Assembly: GCF_007004735.1 (NCBI RefSeq)
Contig: NZ_SSNL01000006.1
Location: 558,001 to 622,000, forward strand
Length of the DNA: 64,000 nucleotides
Reading direction: 5' to 3'
From: Salinigranum halophilum
GTDB lineage: Archaea > Halobacteriota > Halobacteria > Halobacteriales > Haloferacaceae
Within the stretch, counting starts at the first letter, position 1. Each line of letters opens with the position of its first letter. A model generated the notes under the pieces. That model was not told the origin of the DNA and ran no database searches. It worked only from the letters and a program-made list of their open reading frames with translations. Shown here piece by piece: positions 29,502 through 39,700 of this stretch. A program made the position numbers and the translations under genes.

Positions 29502-29971
29502 CGGTCCTCCGGCGGCGACGCTCCCTCCGGTGGTTCCACCTCCATCTCCGGTGAGGCCCCTGTCGCGCCCGACGCGTGGCCGTTTCCCTCCCCACCGCCT
29601 GGAGTGCTGTCGCCGCTCACCTCGACGGTGAACGACTCGCCACACTCGGGACAGACCGCGTCGACCGCGTCCAATCCGCGTTCGTTCACCCGCTCGTAGA
29701 GGTCCTGGAGGTACGCGAGGTCCGAGACGAAGAGGTTCTCGATCACGCGCGGGGTGACGTCGTCGACCGTCCCGAGCTCTGTGACGACCCGGGAGAGGAT
29801 GATGACCGTCATGTACGAGGGGTTCGACTCCACCCGCGGGTCCGTCGCGGGCTTGATTTCGTCGGCCGCGGTGGCGAGTCGCATCACCCCGTCGCGGTGG
29901 AGTTCCCCGTCGTCGTCGGCGTATCCCTGCGGAAGCGTGAACTCGAACTCCGTCTGCAGGACCCCGCTCAT
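29498..29971 (-). CDS. eCIS tail assembly protein with a C-x2-C motif
   Basis: This 157-residue protein resembles phage tail assembly chaperone-like proteins: EFEFTLPQGYADDDGELHRD, MRLATAADEI, DPRVESNPSYMTVIILSRVV and IENLFVSDLAYLQDLYERVN. The sequence CPECGESF near residue 108 could form half of a zinc ribbon. The C-terminal 45 residues are Gly/Glu/Pro-rich and disordered. It lies between tube 1 (ATGA overlap) and the DUF6760 gene, and likely assists tube/baseplate assembly. Confidence 0.85.
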   Translation of the reverse strand: MSGVLQTEFEFTLPQGYADDDGELHRDGVMRLATAADEIKPATDPRVESNPSYMTVIILSRVVTELGTVDDVTPRVIENLFVSDLAYLQDLYERVNERGLDAVDAVCPECGESFTVEVSGDSTPGGGEGNGHASGATGASPEMEVEPPEGASPPEDR

Positions 29972-30408
29972 GCCGTGCGCTCCATCCCTTCGTGGACGAT
30001 TTCGATCGATTCGATGGCGACCTCACTCCCGCTGGCGTCGAGGTCAGGGGCGTCGTACTGCCGGACCCAGGCGTTCTTGCATTCGAACCGTGGACCGGCG
30101 TTGCCCTCCTCGTCGAGGACCACGATGGCGATGGACCGACGCGCCTCGCTCAGTTTGCCTTGCTCGACGAGTTTGCGCCACTCGAACAGCGCGACGGAGT
30201 CGTCAGTCGTCCCCTTCTCGAGGGTGAGGTTCCCGAAGCTGTTGAGACTCCAGAGTTTCTGTGGTGTCGGCGGGTCGTTCCCCTCGCGGTACTCGATTAC
30301 CTCCGTCGAGTTCTCGGGGATGTTGGCCGTGCTGAAGCCGGCGATGGCGATGCCGTCGATCTCGAGTAAGAACCGCTGGTTCCGGTACGGGCCGTGTCTG
30401 TCTGGCAT
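29968..30408 (-). CDS. eCIS main tube protein (phage T4 gp19 family)
   Basis: This 146-residue tube protein shows PYRNQRFLLEIDGIAIAGFS, PENSTEVIEYREG, KLWSLNSFGNLTLEKGTTDD, SIAIVVLDEEGNAGPRFECK and AIESIEIVHEGMER. It should stack in hexameric rings to form the inner tube. An SD-like GGAGG lies 8 nt before ATG 30408, consistent with the high expression expected of a major structural subunit. It lies 18 bp after the sheath gene. Confidence 0.93.
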   Translation of the reverse strand: MPDRHGPYRNQRFLLEIDGIAIAGFSTANIPENSTEVIEYREGNDPPTPQKLWSLNSFGNLTLEKGTTDDSVALFEWRKLVEQGKLSEARRSIAIVVLDEEGNAGPRFECKNAWVRQYDAPDLDASGSEVAIESIEIVHEGMERTA

Positions 30409-30426
30409 ACGTGTTTCCTCCGAATG

Positions 30427-33048
30427 TCACTCCGCGCTGGCCGTCTTCTGTGAGATGCGGAAGATGACGAACTCCGCGGGCTTCACCGGGGCGATCCCGA
30501 TCTCACAGATCAGTCGGCCGTTGTCGATGTCGTTCTGGGTCATCGTCGACCGGTCGCACTTGACGTAGAACGCCTGCTCCGGCGTCGTCCCCATCAGCGC
30601 CCCGTCCTGCCAGACGCTCGTGAGGAAGTTGCGGATGGTCTGTCTGACCCGTGCCCACAGCTGTTCGTCGTTCGGCTCGAAGACGACCCACTGGGTCCCC
30701 TCGTCGATGGACTCCTCGACGAAGAGGAACAGTCGGCGGACGTTGACGTACTTCCACGCCGGATCGCTGGACGTGGTCCGAGCGCCCCAGACGCGAGTAC
30801 CCCGCCCGCGGAACGTACGGATACAGTTGACGCCGCGGGGGTTGAGTGTCTCCTGGTCGCCCGTGGAGACGGTCTTCTGGAGCCCGCGGATGCCACGGAC
30901 CTGCTCGTTGGCCGGTGCCTTGTGAACTCCCTGTTGCTGGTCGGAGCGGGCGTAGATGCCGGCGACGTGACCGCCCGGCGGGACGTCCTGGTCGCGGCCC
31001 GTCTCCGGGTGGCCGATGGTCAGCCACGGGTAGTAAAACGCCGCGAAGTCCGAGCGCTCGGTCGGCTGTAAGGCACCCGGCGGGTCCGGCGACGGTGGCG
31101 AGTTCAGGATGGCAAAGCGGTCGCCCATCCCCGTGCAGTGGGTGACGACTTTCCCCGAGAGCCCGCTGTCGTACTCGTGCTCGTCGGGGACACAGACCAT
31201 CGTGATCTCGTCGACCTGCTCGAAGGCGGCGAACCCGGTGCGGTCGTCGGGATCGACGGCGTCGCCATCGTAGTCGCCGGCTTCGACAGCCTCGTCCGGG
31301 AAGTCGGCGTCGAGCCAGACGGTCCCGTTGGCCGGCCGCGGTCCGTCGTCCCGGCTGTTCTCGTCGACGACGTCGACCAGCGTCGAGTTCCCACTCAGGG
31401 TCGTCCCGTAGTGGTCGCTGGAGGCTGCCTTCGGCGAGAGGTTGTCATACAGTTCTTCGACGTCGGGGTCCGGTGCCTCGTCGAGCGCCCGGCCGGGGTC
31501 CGCCAGCACTGCCCGCGCGACCGCACGGTCGGCCGGGTCGCGCCAGTACCTGACCGCGACCTGGAACAGGTCGTTGGTAGACTGCTCGTACAGCGAAGCG
31601 TCTGAGACGGTGACGGCGACGCCCGCGCCCCAGTCCCCGGGGCCGACGGCCGCGAGTTCGATGAGCGACTCGACGACGTCGGCCTCGACGGTGATCGACA
31701 CGCTGTCTGTCTGGGGGGTCCCACCCGACTGGTACGAGAAGTTCAGCGTCAGTGTCGCCGTGGTCTCGCCGGCGGCCTGTGCAGCCTGGACCGTCAGTTC
31801 GACCGACGACCCGCCGGGAATCGTCAGGCCGCCGTCGTCGATCTCGTCGGTCTCGTGCAAGCGGAACGCGTCACCGTCGCCGCTCCACGTACTGTCGGTC
31901 ACCGTGACAGCGGCTTCCCCGCGATTGTGGAGCCTGAACGTCCGGGTGTTTCCCTCGACGAACGTCCCGAACGCCTGGGTATCGGCTGCGGTCGTGAGGG
32001 CCCCGTCGTTGCTCTGTGTGCCCGCCTCCTCGGCGAGTACCTCGTCCGTGACCACGCCGGTGACCGCCAGATCAACGGTCGTGGCGTTGCCGCTCTCGTC
32101 TTCGAGGGTCAGCGTGTCCGTCGATTCGCCCGCCGACCCGGGCGTCGCCGTGACGAGCACCTCGACCGCTTCGGTCGACTCGACCGTCTGGTCCGCGTAC
32201 GCATCGGGCCGGGCTAGCTCGAAAGGGGAACTGCTGTCGCTCACGCTCGTTCCGGGGTCACCCAGCGTGACGGCGGTCGAACCCAGGTTCTGGAACGTGA
32301 CGGTGTGAGCCGTGGTCGCACCGACGGGCACCGACCCGAAATCGAGCGTGCCGGTCGAGTAGCCGAACGTACCGTCGTTGTTCGCGCTCCCGAGCGGGTC
32401 TCCGAGCGCCTCACCGGCGAGGGTCACGCTGTCGGCGGTCGCTTCCCCAGCGACCGTCACCTCGAGGGTGGGGTTGTTGCCGCTGGAGGCGCCACTCTGG
32501 TGGGTGAACGTGACCGCGATTGGGTGGGGGTCGCCGGCTTCGACCGGGAGTCCCTCCGACGGCACCTCGGTGGCGACCTCGAAGTCGGCTCTCCGGTCAC
32601 CGGTGATCGCGAGGTTCGTGATCGTCACCGTCTCGTCGCCCACCTCCGCGACCGGTTCGACGTCGACTTCTCTCGTCGGGGTCTGGTCGTCGGCGACGAG
32701 ACCGAAATCGAGCGTGTCCCGTTCCGCGCGGAGGTGGCCGATGGTCGCGCCCAGTGCCGGGAGGTTCCCGGTCGCGGTCTCGACGGTCTCCGAGGTCACC
32801 CGGCCGACATAGCAGCGACTCCCACCGTTCTGGAAGAAGCCCTGGACGGCCTGTGCGAGGTATCTCCCCTCGACGACGCCTCCGAACAGCCGCTGGTAAT
32901 CGGCGTAGCTCGTGACGAGCCGCGGGGCTGTCGGTCCGCGCTCTGTCTCTCCCAAGAACCCAGCCGTGCTCGTCCCGACGCCTTCGATCGGTTTCGCGCC
33001 GCGTTCGACCTCCTCGACGTACACGCCTGGCGCTTTGTACTGGGGCAT
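30427..33048 (-). CDS. eCIS contractile sheath protein with a large Ig-like insertion
   Basis: This 873-residue sheath is far longer than typical sheath proteins (roughly 350-530). The N-terminal handle (MPQYKAPGVYVEEVERGAKP, AGFLGETERGP, YLAQAVQGFFQNGGSRCYVG) and the C-terminal core (GPGDWGAGVAVTV, FAAFYYPWLTIGHPETGRDQ, VAGIYARSDQQQGVHKAPAN, ETLNPRGVNCIRTF, WKYVNVRRLFLFVEESIDEG, then EIGIAPVKPAEFVIFRISQK) are classical. Between them, residues ~110-462 hold three tandem Ig-like modules beginning TLDFGLV, TLDFGSV and TQAFGTF, like choice-of-anchor D/ASH domains. These should decorate the outside of the sheath. A strong SD (GGAGG) precedes ATG 33048. Confidence 0.93.
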   Translation of the reverse strand: MPQYKAPGVYVEEVERGAKPIEGVGTSTAGFLGETERGPTAPRLVTSYADYQRLFGGVVEGRYLAQAVQGFFQNGGSRCYVGRVTSETVETATGNLPALGATIGHLRAERDTLDFGLVADDQTPTREVDVEPVAEVGDETVTITNLAITGDRRADFEVATEVPSEGLPVEAGDPHPIAVTFTHQSGASSGNNPTLEVTVAGEATADSVTLAGEALGDPLGSANNDGTFGYSTGTLDFGSVPVGATTAHTVTFQNLGSTAVTLGDPGTSVSDSSSPFELARPDAYADQTVESTEAVEVLVTATPGSAGESTDTLTLEDESGNATTVDLAVTGVVTDEVLAEEAGTQSNDGALTTAADTQAFGTFVEGNTRTFRLHNRGEAAVTVTDSTWSGDGDAFRLHETDEIDDGGLTIPGGSSVELTVQAAQAAGETTATLTLNFSYQSGGTPQTDSVSITVEADVVESLIELAAVGPGDWGAGVAVTVSDASLYEQSTNDLFQVAVRYWRDPADRAVARAVLADPGRALDEAPDPDVEELYDNLSPKAASSDHYGTTLSGNSTLVDVVDENSRDDGPRPANGTVWLDADFPDEAVEAGDYDGDAVDPDDRTGFAAFEQVDEITMVCVPDEHEYDSGLSGKVVTHCTGMGDRFAILNSPPSPDPPGALQPTERSDFAAFYYPWLTIGHPETGRDQDVPPGGHVAGIYARSDQQQGVHKAPANEQVRGIRGLQKTVSTGDQETLNPRGVNCIRTFRGRGTRVWGARTTSSDPAWKYVNVRRLFLFVEESIDEGTQWVVFEPNDEQLWARVRQTIRNFLTSVWQDGALMGTTPEQAFYVKCDRSTMTQNDIDNGRLICEIGIAPVKPAEFVIFRISQKTASAE

Positions 33049-33244
33049 CTACACACCCTCCGGGCTCTGTCGAGACAGTTGCATGCCACCAAGTACCAAC
33101 GAGGCATCGTCTAATGAACCTTGTCCCGTGTTCACACCCTACACCTAGCGCGGTGTCCACACTCGCGGTCCCTCCCGACCTGTGACGAGCGAGGCCTACA
33201 GAACAGACGCGCAGACGGTAGACACGTCCCCTGAGCCGGACTCG
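33049..33244. other. Spacer before the sheath gene
   Basis: This is the largest gap in the eCIS operon (196 bp). Apart from the SD just before the sheath ATG, no strong TATA element is obvious. It may allow independent expression of the structural genes. It contains a short inverted pair near 33150-33165 (cgcggtgtccacactcgcgg). Confidence 0.3.
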
Positions 33245-34111
33245 TCAGTAGACGCCGAGGCGGTCGACCGCGAGACGCTCCCCGTCGACCTGGACCCACA
33301 GGGCGGTGCGCCGTCCGGCCACGACGGACAGTTCCGTGTCGGCTGTCGACCCGTCCGGGCGACGCACCACGAGTCGCGGGTTCGGCCGTGACTCGTCGGC
33401 GGGTGGTGCCCCGTCGTCCGGCGGGCCGTTCCCGGGAGGCCCGTTGCCCGGTGGCCCGTTCCCGGGAGGCCCGTTGCCCGGTGGCCCGTTCCCCGACCCG
33501 GTAGCCGGCGAGCCGTTCCCGGCGTCGTCGCCGGACGCTCCGTCGGTGGGCCCCCCAGTCGGGTCCGTGACCCGTTTCTCGTCGCCGTCGCGAACGACGT
33601 CCGACGCCGTGACGGGGACGAGAAGCGCGAACTCACCAGCAGCCGTCGTCCGGGCCGTCGGCGCGAACCCGTCGAGGGAGACAGCTGCGTCTGGCACGGC
33701 GCTGTCAGCCTCGTCCACGACGGTCCCCCGAATCGTCGTCGTCCCCGGCGAGAACTGGAAGGCAGGCGTCGGGGTGAGGTCGATCTCGACCGGGGTCGAC
33801 CGGTCGGTGACCTCGACCGCCGAGGAGCCGTCGGGCGCCGCCCCCGAGTGAGACACCGTCACGCGCTCGTCGAAGTAGCGGTCGCCGCCGTCGACGACCA
33901 CGTCGACCGGGTCGGCCCCGAGGTCGAGAAACAGGTGATAGCCACTCGGGTTCTCGACAGCCGTCACCGACTGGTCGGCGAGTGCCACCGTCTGGGAGCC
34001 GGACGGCCGACCGCCGGTGTACGCGTCGACGAGTTCGACCGCGAACGAGAGGCTGGTCGTCAGTTCGCCGACGCGCCGTGTCACGGCCCACGTCGTCCGG
34101 TCCCGACTCAT
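33245..34111 (-). CDS. eCIS-operon protein with a carboxypeptidase-regulatory-like domain
   Basis: This 288-residue protein starts at ATG 34111, which overlaps the DUF4255 stop (ATGA). The N-terminal half is beta-rich (AVELVDAYTGGRPSGSQTVA, YHLFLDLGADPVDVVVDGGD). The centre has a carboxypeptidase-regulatory-like Ig fold (TIRGTVVDEADSAVPDAAVS, TTAAGEFALLVPV). A Gly/Asn/Pro linker of GNGPP repeats at about 205-235 precedes a C-terminal strand region (RLVVRRPDGS, ALWVQVDGERLAVDRLGVY). It probably is a structural accessory of the particle. Longer upstream starts run through the neighbouring gene and are rejected. Confidence 0.75.
   Translation of the reverse strand: MSRDRTTWAVTRRVGELTTSLSFAVELVDAYTGGRPSGSQTVALADQSVTAVENPSGYHLFLDLGADPVDVVVDGGDRYFDERVTVSHSGAAPDGSSAVEVTDRSTPVEIDLTPTPAFQFSPGTTTIRGTVVDEADSAVPDAAVSLDGFAPTARTTAAGEFALLVPVTASDVVRDGDEKRVTDPTGGPTDGASGDDAGNGSPATGSGNGPPGNGPPGNGPPGNGPPGNGPPDDGAPPADESRPNPRLVVRRPDGSTADTELSVVAGRRTALWVQVDGERLAVDRLGVY
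33420..33498. repeat. Tandem ~30-bp repeat coding for GNGPP units
   Basis: The unit cccgttgcccggtggcccgt alternates with a close variant containing cccgggagg, giving about five consecutive GNGPP pentapeptides on the minus strand. It is a coding repeat forming a flexible linker and could vary in copy number by slippage. Confidence 0.8.
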
Positions 34112-34716
34112 GACGGGGTGTGCTCCTCGATGGTCAGTTCCTCGACACGCCTTTTCGGCCGTTCGACGGTGGAGTCGATGACGACCGGCGTGACGCGGTA
34201 CGCCACGGACGGTTGCAACGCGTGGTCCCGGAACGTACTCCACAGGTTCGTGAGCTCGTCCATCGACTGCTGCTCGATGGTGATCCGGAGTTCGCTGTCG
34301 GCGAGCGACGCCGGGAGCGCCTCGCCGTGGAGGATCGCATTGTCGTAGAGCACCTGCATCGCCAGCCCGAGTAGCTCGTGCTGTTCGCTCGTCGTCGCCG
34401 TCGAGACGCCGCCCTGGCTCCCCTGACCGCTGCCGGTCGGGTGGACTGTCAGCAGATAATGCAGGTCGAGGACGAGCGGTGACCGCTCCTCAACCGCTGC
34501 GGTCAGGTTCGGTCGGTCGACGTCACGCAACTGGCTGTTCTCGGTAACGTGGTACAGCCAGAGGGTGAGCCGGACGCTGCTGGCGGCGTCGGCTGGCGAG
34601 ACGAGCGCGACCTCGTTCTTTTTGAACTCGATCCGCTGTTTGATCTCCTCGTGCAGCAGGTCGACGAGCGTCTCCCCCACGTCGGCGATGCGAGCGTGGG
34701 GCGACTGGGCCGTCAT
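34108..34716 (-). CDS. DUF4255 protein, tail terminator-like (Pvc16/Afp16 type)
   Basis: This 202-residue protein begins MTAQSPHARIADVGETLVDL at ATG 34716, preceded by an SD-like GGAGAGGTG about 6 nt upstream. The open frame from 34779 is not needed. It carries the DUF4255/Pvc16 N-terminal pattern (LLHEEIKQRIEFKKNEVALV, VRLTLWLYHVTENSQLRDVD, LVLDLHYLLTVHPTG, ELLGLAMQVLYDNAILHGEA, RITIEQQSMDELTNLWSTFR, LQPSVAYRVTPVVIDS). It is thought to cap tube and sheath. It is the first gene of the eCIS operon and so marks the operon promoter side. Confidence 0.93.
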   Translation of the reverse strand: MTAQSPHARIADVGETLVDLLHEEIKQRIEFKKNEVALVSPADAASSVRLTLWLYHVTENSQLRDVDRPNLTAAVEERSPLVLDLHYLLTVHPTGSGQGSQGGVSTATTSEQHELLGLAMQVLYDNAILHGEALPASLADSELRITIEQQSMDELTNLWSTFRDHALQPSVAYRVTPVVIDSTVERPKRRVEELTIEEHTPS

Positions 34717-34884
34717 CGTCGTCACCTCTCCTTTCAGTTCGTTGTCCACTACGCAAAAGCTTTGTTCCTGTCGTGGCAATATCTACGAGGATAACTAGCA
34801 AACAACGGTCGAGACTGTAGACGGAATATCACGCGACACTGGCGACTGTACGTCGCGTGCGTCACATGCGCGTCAGGGGGAGGG

Positions 34885-35778
34885 ATGACGGAACACACAC
34901 TCGAACGGTACGCTAACGATGTGCTCGCAGCGGTAGTCATCGGCTCTTTCGTCGCGTTCGTCAGTGCCAGCGCGCTCGGTGACGTCGCCCTTGGGTTCTC
35001 CGGCCTCCGGCGGTCCGTCTTCGTCAACGGCGTCGTCCTCGTCGTGCTCATCCCGACTGTGTGGGTGTTCGGTGCTCAGACGCTCGTGGCAGTCTCGAAC
35101 CTTGCGAAGGCAGCGTTCGTGCCCGAGCAGGTAGCCACTTCGCCTCCAGCGGCCACCCCCGCACCATCGGATGCCGACAGCACCTCTCCAGACCAGCCAC
35201 CAACGGCGGCCAACGGCGGCAGGCGTGAGACGCCACAGGCTGACACGGTCCGCGAGTCGCTCGCGGGCCACCCCCACGAGGCTGACCGAGCGCGACGTCG
35301 ACGGATGATTCAGTCCGAGTGGCCGCCACTCGACGTGTTCCTGTCGTACGTCGTGCTCGCACCGCTCGTCGTGGTGTTGCTGGCCCCGTTCGCGGGGCTG
35401 GTCACCGACATGGTTGGACCGATGGTCGTGCCAGTAGCTGACGTCGCGGTCCCGCAGGGTTGGTTCGTCAGCGTGTTCGTCGTCGCGTTGATTGCGGTTG
35501 CCGTCGGCTGGCGACGAGCGAACAGGTCAGGAGTCGCTTGGCTCGTGCTTGGCGCGTTTCTGTTTGGAACCGCCGTCGCCAGCCGAATCGGTCTCGACTC
35601 GACAGCGGATGGGTCAGCGGCCAGCTTTCAACTCTCCATCGGAGGGCTCGGTGCTGTTCCCGATCAGTTCTTGATCCTGTATTTCGTGCTGGTACTGGTC
35701 GTCGTGATCTGGGCGTTCGGCGAGCGTGCTGCCACGGCCGTCGCACTCGTTCGTCGGCGGTCCACAGACGACCAGTGA
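34885..35778 (+). CDS. Multi-pass membrane protein divergent from the eCIS operon
   Basis: This 297-residue protein has predicted helices at about residues 14-36, 44-66, 150-172, 190-208, 215-232 and 255-280. A cytoplasmic-looking loop (80-145) is rich in Ala/Pro/Ser and Arg. A conserved-looking motif WPPLDVFLSYVVLAPLVVVL starts the second membrane half. It faces the eCIS operon across a ~170-bp shared promoter region. It might be involved in release or membrane anchoring of the particle, but this is only positional inference. I do not recognise the family. Confidence 0.6.
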   Translation: MTEHTLERYANDVLAAVVIGSFVAFVSASALGDVALGFSGLRRSVFVNGVVLVVLIPTVWVFGAQTLVAVSNLAKAAFVPEQVATSPPAATPAPSDADSTSPDQPPTAANGGRRETPQADTVRESLAGHPHEADRARRRRMIQSEWPPLDVFLSYVVLAPLVVVLLAPFAGLVTDMVGPMVVPVADVAVPQGWFVSVFVVALIAVAVGWRRANRSGVAWLVLGAFLFGTAVASRIGLDSTADGSAASFQLSIGGLGAVPDQFLILYFVLVLVVVIWAFGERAATAVALVRRRSTDDQ

Positions 35779-36785
35779 CCCCAGGAGCCAGCTATCGGGG
35801 ACGTGCTGGTGGCGGCCGGAGGCCTCCTGTGGCTCAGCGATGACGTGTGACTCGATCTGTGCACGCCGAATCAGTCCCAGTGCGTGTGACAATATTACAC
35901 ACACATATCTCACCACATTAATTTACTTCCCTATCTCTGTAAAGTGTTTGCGAGTAAAACTTATTTTTTTGATAAGTAAGGCGCCTGCATGAGAGTTACC
36001 ATCGGAGAGCGCTCGGGTGGTTCCGAGCGGACAGACTTCACGGGTTATCGAACCTGCACAGAAGCGGTTCACGGCTTGGCGAACAAAAATCCCTCGGCGC
36101 TACCGATGGACGAGCACCGTCTCACGCGTACAGGCCGACGAGCCGTATCCGCCACGACACCACCACTCAATCGTTCGGAAAGCGGGTACCCACGGGGGCT
36201 GTCGAGCGAAATGCCGCCCAGTCCCGAGGTCGACAGATAAGCGAGGCGAGTGTCTCGGGGGGACACGAGGCGATTCACACAGCCGCACTGGCACAGTGAA
36301 CCGACTCCGGCAGGAGTCTCCGGTCCGACAAGACCGGATTCGGCGAGACGGGGGTTTACCACGGGGGTGGACGGGGAGACGTTCTGGATACGTTGAGAAA
36401 CGATTATCATGCTTCCAGTTGAATTGTAAACGTCGTAAATTCAAATCCACGAGAGAACTGACAGGCTGTTGAACGCAGCTGAGGTGAGCTACCGAGCGTC
36501 CCGGGAAGCTACGGGGGGACTCCGACCACAGGGGGACAGGCCGGGGATTGCGGGGACCGCTCTCGCGTGAGCGACCGACCGCAACGTCGAATATCACCGA
36601 GCGGGGGAGAGTACACCGCCGCGGTGTGAGCGACACCGGAGGAGGCGCGAAGTCGCGAGTGTTCGCGGACGTCGGCCTCCTCCTGGTCGGGTGGACAGCG
36701 ACGGGTTCGATGGGGAGTCGGGACACCCGTTCGACAGACGTCGTGGTCGAGTGTTCCCAGACTCACCGCGTAGACCGAGATAGAC
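35779..36785. other. One-kilobase intergenic region without a confident gene
   Basis: The left part (35880-35985) is AT-rich and contains acttat...ataagt around a T-run (35960-35978), which could act as a terminator or promoter. A plus-strand frame at 35989-36240 lacks any family signature. An AT-rich island at 36405-36450 (attgtaaacgtcgtaaattc) breaks the GC-rich background and may be a remnant of a mobile element. No tRNA-like structure was found. Confidence 0.4.
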
Positions 36786-39700
36786 ATGAACGGGGGCACA
36801 CGGCGGAGTATGACAGGACGGTCGAGACCGTTGCGATGGATTCGCCAGTTGACCGTCGCGGACGTACTCGTTCTCGTCGTCGTCACATCGAGCGTGTTCG
36901 GGTTGCTCGCGGGCGTTGTCGGTGCAACCACGACCGTCATCAGCTTCGAAGAACTGGACGACGGAACGCAACTCACGACTCAGTACGAAGACCACGGTGT
37001 CGTCTTCGAGGTCCAGGCGGGCGCGTCTACGGCCGCTCTCATCAACAGATGCGGACCGGAAGACGTCGATTGTCGCTCCGCTCGGGACGGGCAAAACGTC
37101 GTTGTGACACCGGTCGACTTCGAGTTCACACGCGAGCCACTCGTTGCCTCATTCACCGTACCACAGCAGACGGTCGAGATATCTGTCCGGGAGGTCAGGG
37201 GACTCGAGGGGTCTCAGACGGCTACACTCGTCGCCCGGAACACAGCGAACGAGGTTGTTGCGGACAGGTCTGTCCAGTTCGACCCAAACACGGGGTGGCA
37301 CCGTATCGGCGTCTCGACCGATTCGGCAGCTATCGCCGAAGTCACTCTGACACTCGCAGCCACCACAAGCCCCGAGAGAGCACATAACTTCTTCGTCGCC
37401 GACGACCTGCGCTTCCGCACCAACGACCCACCGAGCGCGACGTTCACAGTCACGCCGGAGACGCCGACAGTCGACGACCCAGTCTCGTTCGATGCGTCCG
37501 AATCGTTCGACCCCGACGGCGAAGTCGTCACCTACCGATGGGACTTCGGCGACGGCGGTCAGGCGGGGAGCCCCGGACAGGGCCGGACGACGACCCACGT
37601 GTATGATGAACCGGGTACGTACTCGGTTGCACTCGAGATCGTCGATGATGACGGGGCGACCGCCCAAGTCACGCAAGCGGTGACCGTCGCGGACGACCCC
37701 GTTGCTCGGTGCACCGTCTCAGACCGCACGGTAGCATCGGGCGAGAAGGTACTAATCAACGCGTCCAGATCCAACGCCGATCTGGTCGCGATCGACGTCG
37801 ACGGTGACGGGACGTTCGAACGGACGAACGAGGAAGACTTCCGGGAGACTGTCAGCTACGCCGACCCCGGTGAGGTCGAACCGGTGGTCCGAGCAGAGAT
37901 CGAATCGCGGACCCAGACCCGAACCTGTCCGACGATCACGGTGAACCAGCCACCACGAGCCGAGATCGATGTCTTCTCCGATAACCCAACCGTCGGCGAG
38001 TCAGTCAGGTTCGACGCCGCAGGCTCCGACGACCCCGACGGGGAACTCGTCGCGTTCCGTTGGTTCGTCGACGGCGACGAGGTCTCCGACGCTCCGACGT
38101 CCACGGCGCGAATGACGCACACCTTCACCGAGGGCGGCAGACACACGGTCGGTGTACTGGTCGTCGACGATCGCGACGCTGCCGATCGGGCAGAGCTGTC
38201 TCTCGAGGTCAACGAACCGCCAGCCGCTGCGATTAGCCTCTCCGGTGACCCGACAGTCAACGAGTCGGTGAGACTCGACGCCTCGGCCTCGTCCGATCCC
38301 GACGGGAGGATTGTCCGATACGCGTGGGACGTCACCGGCGATGACGCTCCCGACCGGAACACGTCGTCACCACGCATCAGACACGTGTTCAGCGGCACCG
38401 ACCGGAGCACCATCTCCCTCCTCGTCGTCGACAACGACGGCGCAGTCGGTCGCGCACAGACGACCGTCCGACCCAACAATCCGCCCCAGGTCGGGTTTAC
38501 GTACTCACCGTCGACCGTCGTGTTCGACTATCCGGCTTACGCAGAACCGATGGTCGACGAGTCGGTCAGACTCGACGCATCCGAGTCGTTTGATCCCGAC
38601 GGTGAGGTCGTCGGGTTCCGCTGGGATTTCGACGGCGATGGCGTCATCGACGAGTCGACTACCACCCCCCATACGACACATACGTTCGAGGACGGGGGCA
38701 CACATGGGGTCGTCGTTTACGCCGTCGACGACGACGGGGCAGTCACGCAGTCCCGGAACGCCGTCTACGTGTCCGAACCTCTGGTTCCCAGCAAGGGGGT
38801 GGACCTAGTCGTCGGAGCAACAGGCGGTCTCATCGGCGCGTTGGTCGTTCGCGAGACGCGATCGCGTCTATCCGACAACGGTAACGAACGCAACACGCCC
38901 CCGAACGCGACGATCATGTCTCTCCCGGAGTTACCCGCGCCGGGCAGACCGGTCCTCTTCGATGGGTCCTTGTCAGTCGATCCAGATACTGACGACCGAA
39001 TCATCGATTACCGTTGGACGATGGGAGACGACCACTGGAACGGGCCCCGCTTCGTCCACGTGTTCACAGAGGGTGGGGAGTACGAAATTGAACTCACCGT
39101 CACGGATACGCACGGAGCGACGGACACGGACCGGGATACAGTTCGTGTCAGCGAAATTGGCGGTGACCTCACACTCGTCGAGGTCCATCCCGACGTCTCC
39201 GGAAGTGACACGAAGCGAATGTGCGAGTATCTGACGTTCGAAAATGCGGGCGATGGCGTCCTTGATTTGTGCGGCTGGGCAATCTACGACGCCGCAGGGG
39301 GAGACGATGGAAGATTCGAGGATACCAAGTTCTTCGAGTTCCCCGAAGGTCTCGACCTCGCCCCTGGGGAACGAGTGACCGTTCACACGGGTCCTGAATC
39401 CGGAGCGGCCGTCGAGAAGACGACGGCACGGCGCCACTGCTTCGCGAGCCGTGAGACCCCAACCTGGAACAGTGAGGCAGACACCGTCGTCGTCAGAGAC
39501 GAGAGAGGCGGGCCCGTCACGGCGGAGCGGTACGAGCAGACCGATGCCGACACGTACGAGATCGAACCACTGGATGTAGAGGTGCTGCAGGACCTGTTCA
39601 TCGACGTCGAACTCAGTAGGCGGGAGAACGATTCGCGGGTGCATCTCGGTCTACACACTGGATTTGTCCCGAAACTGGTTTCGGACTCCCGAAGGTTCGT

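Noticed and set aside
33420-33498. Possible CRISPR-like or non-coding tandem repeat
   Set aside because: The repeats are contiguous, in frame and encode GNGPP units within a real gene; there are no spacers.
35989-36472. Short plus-strand frames in the 1-kb intergenic region
   Set aside because: Composition and lack of motifs do not support coding; no SD or TATA element is properly placed.
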